Below, piece by piece: positions 48,301-61,075 of a DNA stretch of 64,000 nucleotides. Both the position numbers and the translations under genes were made by a program. Position 1 is the first letter of the stretch; every line of letters starts with the position of its first letter. Under the pieces are notes generated by a model, which did not search any database, was not told the origin of the DNA, and saw nothing but the letters and a program-made list of their open reading frames with translations. Origin of the DNA: Ampullaceana balthica (Eukaryota > Mollusca > Gastropoda > Lymnaeidae); assembly GCA_944989445.1 (NCBI GenBank), contig CALYLW010000013.1, positions 778,566 to 842,565 of the forward strand, read 5' to 3'.

Positions 48301-50089
48301 GAGATGAAAGATATTTAATTAGTTACAATAAAGGTGGTAGAGATGAAAGATATTTAATTAGTTACAATAAAGGTGGTAGAGATGAAAGATATTTAATTAG
48401 TTACAATAAAGGTGGTAGAGATGAAAGATATTTAATTAGTTACAATAAAGGTGGTAGAGATGAAAGATATTTAATTAGTAACAATAAAGGTGGTAGAGAT
48501 GAAAGCCTTCATGAAAAGAGATCAACGTCATCTACTTATTCGTAGTGTGATTTAAAGTTGTCTTAACTCTGGTGTTCTCTCGTGACCCATGACGCTATCG
48601 ACAACTCACAACATATTGATGATACTCTAGCGAGATAATTGGTGCACTGTCTTATCGAGGCTACTTTGTTGTGTACTTCGCTATCATAGTCTGGGGTGTA
48701 GCACTCAATGACATGTCGACTCACAGGGAGTGTAGCACTCAATGACATGTCGACTCACAGGGAGTGTAGCACTCAATGACATGTCGACTCACAGGGAGTG
48801 TAGCACTCAATGACATGTCGACTCATCTGGGGTGTAGCACTCAATGACATGTCGACTCACCTGGGGTGTAGCACTCAATGACATGTCGACTCACCTGGAG
48901 TGTAGCACTCAATGACATGTCGACTCACCTGGAGTGTAGCACTCAATAGCATTTTGACTCACCTGGAGTGTAGCAATCAATGACATGTCGACTCACCTGG
49001 AGTGTAGCACTCAATGACATGTCGATTCACCTGGAGTGTAGCACTCAATGACATGTCGACTCACCTGGAGTGTAGCACTCAATGACATGTCGACTCACCT
49101 GGAGTGTAGCACTCAATGACATGCCGACTCACCTGGAGTGTAGCACTCAATGACATGTCGACTCACCTGGGATGTAGCTCTCAATAGCATTTTGACTCAC
49201 CTTGGGTGTAACACACAATGACATGTCGACTCACCTGGAGTGTAGCACACAATGACATTTCGACTCACAGACATGCTATATAACACCTGTTACCGACCCG
49301 CCTGTTGTGTCCACTAACCTAGGTATGTGTAGTGCTGACTGGGGTAGTCAATATTTGTTGAAAAATCTGCCCGGGTACCCGTTCGAAACGCCGCATAATT
49401 TTCGCTGCCATGACCGCTATATAATGCAACCTAGCCACCATCCATGCGCCTCATTTCACACAGTAGCCAAAGGCATGCTACCAGTAACATACTTGTGTGA
49501 ACTTTAATTCACTACTAACTTTTATTCTTCTCTAAATGCATTCGTCATACACATAAACACACAAATCTCAACAACAATGAAGTAACATTCAGGCAGGTAA
49601 TACGGGCTCGCAGCTTGAATGTTAAAAAATTGTACGCCAGCCACACTGTAAACACAGAGGAGCCGCATGCGGCCCACGTGCCGCGGTTTGGCCGTTGTCA
49701 GTGCAGAAATTGCAGCCACATTTTCACGGGTACCTGGGCGCAAATTTACTACCTGGGTAATTCACGGCAATGGGTATTCTGGTTTCCGGGTACCCATGGA
49801 CAGGCCTAGTGCTGACACAACTTGGATTTATGTTTGAACTTTTTACAGACGTGTCATCTCCTTTAGCGAGCCAAGAAATACTCTACCGTTAAAATCCAAG
49901 TTAATAAATGCATAACTGGAAACGGTGCAAACAATTTTTATATAATATCTGAAAAGTTCTCTCCCGTCTACTCATTCCCCCCTCCAACTCCCACCCCACA
50001 GAACATGGCAGTAGCACCCCTAGGGGCGGGGTGGGGAGGGGGTGATACTTACACAAACAGAAGAATGTAATCCAGGTTATTGAAGGCAT
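45339..50089 (-). CDS. G5: CTLD-EGF type I membrane receptor (658 aa)
   Basis: Predicted join is 50089-50053 and 47278-45339 (2.77-kb phase-1 intron, GTAAGT donor, ACTCCGCAG acceptor). The signal peptide is MPSITWITFFCLY. The CTLD is almost identical to that of G4 (NPN triplet, CC pair, LKD-x-x-C). One half-EGF and nine EGF units follow. Units 4 and 5 are chimeras: they begin QGTNQC/QGVNQC like the shared block but finish GSYYCTCPTGHTLSTNG like the VSSPCQY unit. The penultimate unit lost two codons (GYDLDNRSC against GYDLDLDNRSC). The end has KCPCSC, TSAEDKR and a helix with GPDVV, and is nearly identical to G4. Intron 1 holds two large minisatellites. Confidence 0.9.
47447..48507. repeat. 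39-bp minisatellite in G5 intron 1, about 27 copies
   Basis: Unit AAAGATATTTAATTAGTTAC plus AATAAAGGTGGTAGAGATG. No counterpart is visible in the G4 intron, so it arose after duplication or was lost there. Confidence 0.95.
48690..49270. repeat. 34-bp minisatellite in G5 intron 1, about 17 copies
   Basis: Unit CTCACCTGGAGTGTAGCACT plus CAATGACATGTCGA, homologous to the shorter decayed array at 32110-32350. Confidence 0.95.
50053..50089 (-). CDS. G5 exon 1: signal-peptide exon
   Basis: ATG at 50089 gives MPSITWITFFCL plus one base before GTAAGT. The split codon is Tyr. Exon and donor align with the G4 exon at 34922-34958, and the reading frame is conserved. Confidence 0.85.
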
Positions 50090-50754
50090 GCTTGTGATGA
50101 CAGTTGAGCGGCCACTAAGTAAAGATGGCCACAACAAGATACTGACTAATCTGCTCCAGGCCCGGATGTGGCGTTTTTATGTTGGTTGGGTTTCTTGTTA
50201 GATCGATTGATTGAGGAAAGAAAAGTTTTCTTCAAAGTTAGAAAAATTAATTATTTTTTCCCATGTGAACTTTTTTCTCTCGCCATCGTATCGGTAAATT
50301 TCCCAAGTCTGTGATGTCTCGTTATCTCTTCACTCTCACCAAATTAACCAACACTAGATATTAGCCGGTCATTTAAACATAACACAGCATCACAGGCTAA
50401 CTTCCGGTCAATGTGAAGAGTTTTTTAAAGGGTCAATGTTCTTAGTACTGTTTATTCGATCTGGGAAAAGTTTAGATTTATGAAACCTGATCAAGTTTTA
50501 GTTTAAATTGTTTTATTTATTTTTTCAAATAAAATTAATTAAGAAGCTCAAACTAACTATTACTACTGCCTACAAACAAAGACTGTCTTAAAAACAAATA
50601 CTGTCTTTAAAACAAAGAATGTCTTAAAAAAACAAAGATGGTCTCAAAAACAAAGAATATCTTTAAAACGAAGACTGTCCTAAAAACAAAGATTTGCTTT
50701 TATTGTTATCTACAAATAGGTTCTTTTTATAATGTCACCTATCACTCCTGATCT

Positions 50755-52225
50755 TATAATCGAGTAATTATGATGCTCTAATCTTGTACATAAACTTCCA
50801 CACGATTTAATTATGATGCTCTAATCTTGTACATAAACTTCCACACGATTTAATTATGATGCTCTAATCTTGTACATAAACTTCCACACGATTTAATTAT
50901 GATGCTCTAATCTTGTACATAAACTTACACACGGTTTAATTATGATGCTCTAATCTTGTACATAAACTTCCACACGATTTAATTATGATGCTCTAATCTT
51001 GTACATAAACTTCCACACGATTTAATTATGATGCTCTAATCTTGTACATAAACTTACACACGGTTTAATTATGGGTGCTCTAATCTTGTACATAAACTTA
51101 CACACGGTTTAATTATGATGCTCTAATCTTGTACATAAACTTACACACGGTTTAATTATGATGCTCTAATCTTGTACATAAACTTACACACGGTTAAATT
51201 ATGATGCTCTAATCTTGTACATAAACTTACACACGGTTTAATTATGATGCTCTAATCTTGTACATAAACTTCCACACGGTTTAATTATGATGCTCTAATC
51301 TTGTACATAAACTTACACACGGTTTAATTATGATGCTCTAATCTTGCACATAAACTTACACACGGTTTAATTATGATGCTCTAATCTTGTACATAAACTT
51401 ACACACGGTTTAATTATGATGCTCTAATCTTGTACATAAACTTACACACGGTTTAATTATGATGCTCTAATCTTGTACATAAACTTCCACACGATTTAAT
51501 TATGATGCTCTAATCTTGTACATAAACTTACACACGGTTTAATTATGATGCTCTAATCTTGTACATAAACTTACACACGGTTTAATTATGATGCTCTAAT
51601 CTTGTACATAAACTTACACACGGTTTAATTATGATGCTCTAATCTTGTACATAAACTTACACACGGTTTAATTATGATGCTCTAATCTTGTACATAAACT
51701 TACACACGGTTTAATTATGATGCTCTAATCTTGTACATAAACTTCCACACGATTTAATTATGATGCTCTAATCTTGTACATAAACTTACACACGGTTTAA
51801 TTATGATGCTCTAATCTTGTACATAAACTTCCACACGATTTAATTATGATGCTCTAATCGTGTACATAAACTTCCACACGATTTAATTATGATGCTCTAA
51901 TCTTGTACATAAACTTACACACGATTTAATTATGATGCTCTAATCTTGTACATAAACTTACACACGATTTAATTATGATGCTCTAATCTTGTACATAAAC
52001 TTCCACACGATTTAATTATGATGCTCTAATCTTGTACATAAACTTCCGCACGATTTAATTATGATGCTCTAATCTTGTACATAAACTTCCACACGATTTA
52101 ATTATGATGCTCTAATCTTGTACATAAACTTCCACACGATTTAATTATGATGCTCTAATCTTGTACATAAACTTACACACGATTTAATTATGATGCTCTT
52201 ATCTTGTACATAAACTTACACACGA
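50755..52225. repeat. 43-bp minisatellite upstream of G5, about 34 copies
   Basis: Unit TTAATTATGATGCTCTAATC plus TTGTACATAAACTTACACACGGT. Two main variants, CCACACGAT and ACACACGGT, occur in runs. Confidence 0.95.
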
Positions 52226-52849
52226 TATAACTCCAAAAACTTCACTTGTCCCACAAGTTTTGTATCTCACAAATTGAGGTCTTCGTGTACCACACACAAA
52301 TTGTCTACTGAATTGATATGATACTCAAGGAAACATTTCAAAGCTACGAAATAAAATTGAAAAACTGTGTGAAAACCTAAAGGCCTCTGTTTGCTGAATG
52401 TTCCAGAAATCTTCCTCAAACTAACGCGACCGAGTACTCAGATACTCCTAACTCACCTAGTATTTTATTAGGCCTCCACTGGCATGACGCGGTAACGGTT
52501 GCTATAGTGATGACGGTCCTTTACCACGGTTCTCACCTTATTGTTTCATTGTGCACTTTTTAAAAAAGTATGTTTATTGGATCACAATCCTACTTTATAT
52601 CTACAAAAATATAGAGACCGATGGTCAATAGGTTCACTGGCCGTCATTCTTGGGCCGAATCTTGTTACTCTAAGTTTCAATTATAACTCGGCTATGGACT
52701 GACTCAAATCCTACAATCATGACATCAAACATTCATTAGTTGAAGTTTTGTCTCGGCTGAAGATCAGTGACGTTTTCAAGACGGGTCGTGTGTTTGTTTG
52801 TGTCGTATCGGGGGTGGGGTCTGGTGGCATTGATAATTGGAACAATGCT

Positions 52850-53335
52850 GACAATGTTGTACGTGGGGTGGACAATGTTGTACGTGGGGTGGACAATGTG
52901 GGACATGGGGTGGACAATGTGGGACATGGGGTGGACAATGTGGGACATGGGGTGGACAATGTGGGACATGGGGTGGACAATGTGGGACATGGGGTGGACA
53001 ATGTGGGACATGGGGTGGACAATGTGGGACATGGGGTGGACAATGTGGGACATGGGGGTGGACAATGTGGGACATGGGGGTGGACAATGTGTGACATGGG
53101 GGTGGACAATGTGGGACATGGGGGTGGACAATGTGGGACATGGGGGTGGACAATGTGGGACATGGGGTGGACAATGTGGGACATGGGGGTGGACAATGTG
53201 GGACATGTGGGTGGATACTGTGGGACATGGGGTGGACAATGTGGGACATGGGGTGGGCAATGTAGAACATGGGGTGGACAATGTGGGACATGGGGTGGAC
53301 AATGTGGGACATGGGGTGGACAATGTGGGACATGG
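52850..53335. repeat. 21/22-bp minisatellite, about 23 copies (copy 2)
   Basis: Unit GGACAATGTGGGACATGGGG plus T. A run of 22-bp units with an extra G (53040-53210) shifts the phase, so several frames on both strands stay open for 159-245 codons. They are artefacts. Confidence 0.95.
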
Positions 53336-53984
53336 TATTTTGTCTTTGAAAACGTCTACTTCTCTACCACTTGGTGGCACTTCCACTACTTTACCACTTG
53401 GTGGCACTTCCACTACTCTATCACTAGGTGCCACTCCCACTACTGTATCACTTAGTGGCATTTCCACTACTCTATCCCTTTTAAAATTGAAACATGTGGT
53501 CTAACAACGTTTTAAATATTTCTATTTCTTTGTACTCTATTTAACCTGAGTGTACTAGTCCTGTTTGGGAGATGCAGATGTTGACACCTTTTGTTGTTAA
53601 CCTGTGTTTATGGTGTCCAGTAAAGGTCGCCTGCTAGGTCTTCAAGATCAGAAATTCTCATGTTATTTACTGTCGACGACAGCCCAACAGTCAACAGTCA
53701 GTCAACCGAATCCATAAGCTAAGATTGGTTCCATAAGTTTCTTGGCTTTGTCCTCCGCTAACATTCTGCAACGCTTCATTAACTTTCTGTCACACCTAAG
53801 TGACTTTGCCTTTCAACATGTCACATTCATCCATCCATCCGTTTATGCCTTATTCATCCATTCATCCGTTACATGACACACCGTTATCCAACAAAGTATT
53901 GGATGACAATCTTATCTAATGTCATATTTCTTTTGGTGTCCAATTTCTGAATTTAGAAACTTGATAATTCTACAAGGAACATTC

Positions 53985-54955
53985 TTTATGCATCCGATAA
54001 AAATGTGATAGGGAACATTCTGTAGGTATCATATAAACTATGTTATATGGAACATTCTGTAGGTATTAGATAAACTATGTTATAGGGAACATTATGTAGG
54101 TATCAGATAAACTATGTTATGGGGAAGATTCTGTAGGTATCAGATAAACTATGTTATAGGGAACATTATGTAGGTATCAGATAAACTATGTTATGGGGAA
54201 CATTCTGTAGGTATCAGATAAACTATGTTATAGGGAACATTCTGTAGGTATTAGATAAACTATGTTATAGGGAACATTATGTAGGTATCAGATAAACTAT
54301 GTTATGGGGAACATTCTGTAGGTATCAGATAAACTATGTTATGGGGAAGATTCTGTAGGTATCAGATAAACTATGTTATGGGGAACATTATGTAGGTATC
54401 AGATAAACTATGTTATAGGGAACATTCTGTAGGTATCAGATAAACTATGTTATAGGGAACATTCTGTAGGTATCAGATAAACTATGTTATGGGGAACATT
54501 CTGTAGGTATCAGATAAACTATGTTATGGGGAACATTCTGTAGGTATCAGATAAACTATGTTATAGGGAACGTTCTGTAGGTATCAGATAAACTATGTTA
54601 GAGGGAACATTCTGTAGGTATCAGATAAACTATGTTATAGGGAACATTCTGTAGGTATCAGATAAACTATGTTATAGGGAACATTCTGTAGGTATCAGAT
54701 AAACTATGTTATAGGTCTGTAGGTATCAGATAAACTATGTTATAGGGAACATTCTGTAGGTATCAGATAAACTATGTTATAGGGAACATTCTGTAGGTAT
54801 CAGATAAACTATGTTATAGGGAACATTCTGTAGGTATCAGATAAACTATGTTATAGGGAACATTCTGTAGGTATCAGATAAACTATGTTATGGGGAACAT
54901 TCTGTAGGTATCAGATAAACTATGTTATAGGGAACATTCTCTAGGTATCAGATAA
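53985..54955. repeat. 37-bp minisatellite, about 26 copies (copy 2)
   Basis: Unit GATAAACTATGTTATAGGGA plus ACATTCTGTAGGTATCA. Edge units resemble the copy 1 array at 37395-37630. Confidence 0.95.
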
Positions 54956-55005
54956 ACGACATTTGGCTAGACTACCACGCCGACATAACAATGGACCAAA
55001 GTTTT

Positions 55006-55025
55006 GTTGTTACCATGGTAACAAC
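55006..55025. promoter_or_regulatory. perfect 20-bp palindrome, RFX X-box-like
   Basis: GTTGTTACCATGGTAACAAC is its own reverse complement and contains GTTACCATGGTAAC, an ideal X-box. In copy 1 (about 37667-37686) the right half is altered (GGTAATGGC). It lies about 515 bp beyond the G6 3' end and about 4.9 kb upstream of G5. Confidence 0.35.
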
Positions 55026-55190
55026 TTTCATCATTTAACAATGTTACACCCCTGTGTTGTAACGTATGATCAAAACACAAAGGCCAAATTTACTTTAATA
55101 TCAAGACCTTTCTTCATGACTGATTGATGGTGGATATTTTTATATATGACTGATGGAGGTGATGGTGTATATGTTTGATTGAGGTGGTAT

Positions 55191-55310
<120 letters not shown>

Positions 55311-55397
55311 CATAGAAAGAATTCAACTCCCCAAAATGAAAAGGTCATTGTTTTCTCGTGTATTTTATTCCCGCCGCTTCATATAATCTCGTGTTAT

Positions 55398-55403
55398 TTT
55401 ATT
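55398..55403 (-). terminator. candidate G6 polyadenylation signal
   Basis: AATAAA on the minus strand, about 137 nt after the G6 stop codon. Confidence 0.35.
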
Positions 55404-55539
55404 TGAACAATCAATGAGAACATTTGAAGGAATTCATTAAATCGAATGATCAATAGAACTAGATGAAACCCATCTTTCTGTTCAATCGTCTTGTTCATTC
55501 AGTGCTGAGGTCAGTCACACACAAGTTGTCATAAGTTTA

Positions 55540-57533
55540 CTAAAACTTTTTCGGCAATATTATTTTCAAATAAATAAAAAACTTAACCACATCTGATGCA
55601 GTCAGGAAACAAAATATCCCCACAAAAACAGTCACGCCCATGTATCCTAGCGTCTGTGACGTCACTCGGGAATCTGCAACACTTATCTTTGTTCGTTTGT
55701 AAGAAGACAAGTCGTGAAAGTCTAAACTTATTTGGTCGATTGTCTCGTCGATTGAGTCGGTCCAACGTTGTAGGGGGGTGCTGTTTGACACACTGTGGCA
55801 CTGACACGGACACCTTTTAGTGTCAGGCGTGTCAGAGACGGCACAGCCGTGTAGGTCGTCTGTTAGGGAGAAGCCGTCCCGGCACGAGCAGATGTAGGAG
55901 CCGTTGGTGTTGTGGCAGTTGTGGGAACAGCGGTGAGTGCCCAGATCACATTCGTTGATGTCCGTACACAGTCCGGACACGTCGTCGTGGTAACCTTCCC
56001 AGCAGCCGCAAGAGTAACCTCCCTGTGTGTTGAGACACATCTGGGCGCAGGGGGGTACGGCCCCAGCACACTCATCCACGTCTACACACCTCTTGTTGTC
56101 CGCACCCAGTGTGTAGTTGTCATAGCACGCGCAAGTGTAGGAACCGTTTGTGTTAACACACATGTGCTGGCAACCCGTCATCGCGTTTACACACTCATCG
56201 ACATCCTCGCACAACCCAGTCCGGTTGGACTTGGTGTGTCCAGTGCCACAACCCTCCACACTCGGACTCTTGTCTCCTCCAACGTTAGAATCTGCGCCAA
56301 CGGTTGAATCTTCAGATACGTAGAGAGCAGTACACGATTTGTTGTCTGGGTCAAGTGTGTTCCCGTCATCACACGAGCACACATAGGAGCCCGCCGTGTT
56401 GGTACACACCTGGTTACACGGACGCACTGTGTTCTTGCATTCGTCGATATCCGCACAGCTGTAGCCGTCCGCCTTTAAGATCCAGCCGGCCAGACACTCG
56501 CACGTGTATCCCTTGGCGTTTTCGACACAAAGTTGACTGCAGTTGTGCGCCCCTGAGCTGCAGTTTCCCACAGGTTTACATAAGTACCGATACCTTTTCT
56601 CACAGTCGGCGTCCTTAAGAACTCCGGAGTCAGTGCTCAGATATAACCGGACACAACACGACTTCGGGACTCTTCGACAACCCGAGTCCGGCTCTCCGGA
56701 GGCCCAAACCTTCTTGGAGAGTTCCTCCTGCCCCCACCAGTGCTCGTACTTCCCGTCGCCATCGTCGTCCTTGACCCGTAAATCTACGAGCAGCTCATCT
56801 ATATCCGGGTCGTGACCTCTGACGTAGGAGGACAGAAACGATGAGACGGTGTAGAACTCGGCGTTGGTGTCGAACAACGCCAGCTGATGCCCTGAATGAG
56901 TGCAGCCAGCAGCGGCGTCCTCGCTGTCGGCCGTCGTTGTGGACATGAAGTAGTTGTTGCCGCTGATGTTGAGGACGTCAAACGTGTTGGTAGCTGCCGT
57001 TGTGACTTGCATGCAACCTAAAGTTATCAACAATAAAGTTACACAAATTAACTGGTATTGCGCTTAACTTTAGCCTGGGTTGAATTCGAAAACATTCTTA
57101 CTCGAAAAATATTAATTAATATAAAAGCTGACATTTGTTGAGTATTATACACACAAGACAAGTGGATTCAATGCTAGCATTGCCTTCAGGTGACACGTAG
57201 CGTATGTTACACAGAACAATTAGTATGTTTGACAACATAACTCTCATATACAATCAGGGTAACAACGAGCTCTAGCGACTTTCTTTGAAACAAGATGATT
57301 GGCTTATATTTTAATTTTTAAAACAAGATGATTGGTTGATAGCTTACGTTTAAAACAAGATGATTGGTTGATAGCTTACGTTTAAAACAAGATGATTGGT
57401 TGACAGCTTACGTTTAAAACGAGATGATTGGTTGAGGACTTACGTTTAAAACAAGATGATTGGTTGAGGACTTACGTTTAATGAGGACGGTGGCGTAGAC
57501 CAGGCACCATGTCCTATACGTCGCTGACATCAT
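55540..57533 (-). CDS. G6: divergent CTLD-EGF type I membrane receptor (511 aa)
   Basis: Predicted join is 57533-57476 and 57017-55540 (458-nt phase-1 intron, GTAAGT donor, ACTTTAG acceptor). The signal peptide is MMSATYRTWCLVYATVLIK, then RCMQVTTAA. The CTLD has NYFMS, LALFDTNAE, LLVDL, an EPD triplet, a CC pair and LKD-x-x-C. Five EGF units are interrupted after the second by a linker of about 50 residues (STVGADSNVGGDKSPSVE region) with a partial EGF. It lacks the VSSPCQY and QGTNQC/VVGHHNC block of G1-G5. It keeps RCPCQC, SVADSR (Ala where others have Glu) and a C-terminal helix ending in a lysine-rich stop. As the least homogenised member it serves as an outgroup for the array. Confidence 0.88.
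57295..57480. repeat. 31-bp tandem repeat containing copies of the G6 splice donor
   Basis: About five units of AAACAAGATGATTGGTTGAT plus AGCTTACGTTT. On the minus strand each unit carries AAAC-GTAAGY, the same context as the G6 exon 1 donor, which is the first unit of the array. Confidence 0.85.
57476..57533 (-). CDS. G6 exon 1: signal-peptide exon
   Basis: Two tandem ATG codons (57533 and 57530) open 19 codons plus one base before GTAAGT. The split codon is Arg. The donor is copied several times in the tandem repeat that follows, so the exact site used is less certain than in the paralogues. Confidence 0.7.
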
Positions 57534-57794
57534 GGGCGTGTCTGACATCAGGTCCGACCTGTCTCTCACTGCCTTCAGTATGTTCAAAATCTCGTCAGTC
57601 AGTGATTGAATGATTGTCTTTACTTCATGTTAAATCTGTCGACAAATTTATTCAAGGTTAATCCGGCCGAGATTCCACATGACACTCAACTAAATCAATG
57701 CTCTAAATAAGTACTGAACAATTGAATCAGTTGTGCATTTGTCCTGTCTCTATTTTCTTTAGACACAATTAGACCGATAGTGGGAGGAAGTGAC

Positions 57795-58475
57795 GTTTGA
57801 AAGATGGTATCGGTGTTTGTATGATGATGTTTGTAAGATGGTAGCAGTGTTTGTATGATGATGTTTATAAGATGGTAGTCTGTTTGTAAGATGGTAGCGG
57901 TGTTTGTATGATGACGTTTGTAAGATGGTAGCGGTGTTTGTAAGATGGTAGTGGTGTTTGTATGATTACAGGTTTGCAAGATAGTAGCGGTGTTTGTATG
58001 GTGATGTTTGTACGATAGTCGCGGTGTTTGTATCGTGATGTTTGTACGATAGTAGCGTTGTTTGTATGATGTCTTTTTGTAAGATGGTAGCTTTGTTTGT
58101 ATGATGATGTTTGTAAGATGGTAGTGATGTTTGTATGATCATGTTTGTAAGATGGTAGCGATGTTTGTATGATGGTGTTTGTAAGATGGTAGCGATGTTT
58201 GTATGATCATGTTTGTAAGATGGTAGCGATGTTTGTATGATGATGTTTGTAAGATGGTAGCTTTGTTTGTACGATGATGTTTGTAAGATGGTAGCGATGT
58301 TTGTATGATGATGTTTGTAAGATGGTAGCGATGTTTGTATGATCATGTTTGTAAGATGGTAGCGATGTTTGTATGATGGTGTTTGTAAGATGGTAGCGAT
58401 GTTTGTATGATCATGTTTGTAAGATGGTAGCGATGTTTGTATGATGATGTTTGTAAGATGGTAGCGTTGTTTGTT
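57795..58475. repeat. ~34-bp degenerate minisatellite upstream of G6
   Basis: Units of GATGGTAGCGATGTTTGTAT plus GATGATGTTTGTAA repeat about 20 times with indels. Repetitive ITNIATILQT-like frames are artefacts. Confidence 0.9.
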
Positions 58476-60562
58476 TGATGACGTTCGTACGATAATGTTC
58501 TGTATTTTTATCTGGTAATTTGTGTTTGCTCATTGTCAACTATTATTGTTATGATGTTTGCCTAAAGATAGTTCGGCCGTTATTTTAGGGTTTCATTCAT
58601 ATTAAAACTTATTTTTTAAGACTTCGATTCATCGATTAGCGTCTTGCCATTAGTATGAAGTCTCTGATCGATCATCTTAATTATACTTGACCCGACCTGG
58701 TCAAATCGATAGTCTTTAAGAGTGGAGATCAAATTGAGTTTTAATTGTACTTGACCGGCGGTAAGAAAATCCATCGTCAAAATCTTCTGGACACGAAAAG
58801 ATAAAATTGATCGTCTTGAAATGATTCTGATAAAAAATAGTAGAGAAAAAATGTTGTTAGGGCACTAGGGGCAGATTATTTAGGGCACCATATCTAGTTT
58901 ACTTACAAATATTTCCTCCCAGGTTAAAAAAACATACAGCGCCCTTTTAACTATAAAAGTTTCCGTTTTTTTGTGTTTAAAATTGTTTATATTCCAATGA
59001 CGTCAATACATCAAGTTAGATTGACCAGGAAAGTTTTGGAAACAATCAGCGACCACTTACTAATGCTAATGTCCACGTGACTGAGGCCTACGTCGCAAAC
59101 TTTTCTCTTGTCATGCAAATTATACTTCCGGTAAGTTAACGAATTTCGATTTTAAAATTTAAGTTCTTCTCAGCCGAACAGCCCGATTCTAAAGATGGCG
59201 GGATTTCGTTTTTTCTCTGTTTGTGGTGGGGTGGGATGGGGGACAGTCGCTGACCTTCAGGTCGATGTTGAACCTCGAGATAATGTTCACTTTTAATGAT
59301 AAAGACAGAATTAATCGCATTAGAACTGGAAACACAAAAATATTTGTCGTGGCTAATTTTCTTTGTCCTGTACTGGGCCAACAAAAGTGGCGTTTATGTT
59401 AGTCCACAGTCAACTATTAAAATCGTTTGTTTTCTTGTCTGTTTCTCTTTACAAAAACTGAGAACAAAAAACGAATCGCTACCCGGGAAAATGTCAACAG
59501 TTGACTTCAATATGCTGATGTTAATTGTACATCGATCTGCCGCGTCTATGTCGAGAATTTTAACCCTTTGTTTGAGAGAGTACGGGCGATGTTAGAAGAT
59601 GTACTTAATCCAATGATTGTTACCAGTTTCCAGACATTGTTGGTCTGTTCTCTATTCATTGTGGCATTAGTTCGTGCCCGCAGTTCTTCTCGGTCGGCCA
59701 TCTTGCCAAGTGTTTGTTCTAAAAGTAAATGTACACCGATGTTCCCTCTATGGTTCGTTGGTCCGTGTGACAGGGACAAAACTCGTGTGCAAAGTTGAAC
59801 ATCATCCATTTTTTGTGAAATATTTTACAAAATTTGCTGCGCGGTAATTATAAACTGCTGCGCGGTTCCGGTCAGATATTTGTGCTGCCGCGCAACCGCG
59901 CACGTTGAAGAAAAAACTTACTTACACCAGCTAATACCTAAATGTATTACTACGTGTTTTGTAAGTACTTACATCTTAATGACATCGGATGTAAACGGTG
60001 TTCCAAAAAGTATTTATTTTCAAACAAACGAAACAAACTTCATACTCTTTGTACTGACTCCAGCCAGCAATGACCCCTGTAAGAGCGTTGAACGGATGCC
60101 CATCTCACAGGCTTCTTCAAATCCAGCAATTAACCAACAAAAGACGCGACCAATCCCGTTGCTATGGCGACCATCCACTGTCGTGATTGTCGCGTTTCTT
60201 TGTGTAAGTGTAATGCGTCCGTAAACAACCGAAAAGATTGATGTGTGACAGCAAGGATAAGTCACGTTTCGTTGCTAAACCTCGCGTGACCAGAACATCT
60301 CACGTGTTTGTGTTTCATGATACCTCTTCTCATTGAGCTGGTTTTAACAAATTGACGCTAATTGTTCAAGATCACAGGATATCCGTACCGATGCGAAAAC
60401 CCTTTATTTATACTTTGCAATGCTAAAACTAATGTTTTTTGTCAAGTGTGTGTGATCTAAGATAGGGTTTACAGTAAGGACCTAATGTTAAGGCCTTCAT
60501 TTAAAAGTCGTTTAGCGTATCCACTTCGTGTCATCAGCCTCTTGCAGTCATCATGGTCTAGT

Positions 60563-60576
60563 GTTGCCATGGTGAC
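60563..60576. promoter_or_regulatory. RFX X-box-like site
   Basis: GTTGCCATGGTGAC, identical to the site at 22957-22970. No target gene can be assigned. Confidence 0.25.
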
Positions 60577-60719
60577 TTTTGTTGACAAACATCCGCCATC
60601 GCTCCTTGGCAAGATTTGAATGTAATAACACAGCAACGCGCCATTTTGTGTCTTTGATCCAGAGTACACAATGAACTATCTCACCAAATGTATGTCTTTC
60701 TCCCACTATTGTGTAAAGG

Positions 60720-61075
60720 TTTCTCTAAATCATACTAATACGTATAGGTTTCTCTTTATCTAAATCTAACTAGTATGTAAAGGTTTCTTTTTCTCCGACT
60801 AGTATGTAAAAATTTCTCTAAATCATACTAATACGTAAAGGTTTTTCTTTATCTAACTAGTATGTAAAGGTTTCTTTTTCTCCGACTAGTATGTAAAGGT
60901 TTCTCTAAATCATACTAATACGTAAAGGTTTCTCTTTATCTAACTAGTATGTAAAGGTTTCTTTTTCTCCCACTAGTATGTAAAGGTTTCTCTAAATCAT
61001 ACTAATACGTAAAGGTTTCTCTTTATCTAACTAGAATGTAAAGGTTTCTCTTTCTCCGACTAGTATATATGTAAA
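60720..61075. repeat. compound ~85-bp tandem repeat, about 4 copies
   Basis: Each unit combines TCTAAATCATACTAATACGT, AAAGGTTTCTCTTTATCTAA and CTAGTATGTAAAGGTTTC in fixed order. Confidence 0.85.

Noticed and set aside
52717..53504. Open frames on both strands over the 21/22-bp array, up to 245 codons
   Set aside because: Artefacts of a stop-free repeat unit; the homologous shorter array at 36450-36655 shows the same effect.
59546..59809. Minus-strand frame starting near ATGGCCGACC in good Kozak context
   Set aside because: No homology recognised and no partner exon found; left as an unproven candidate 5' exon only.
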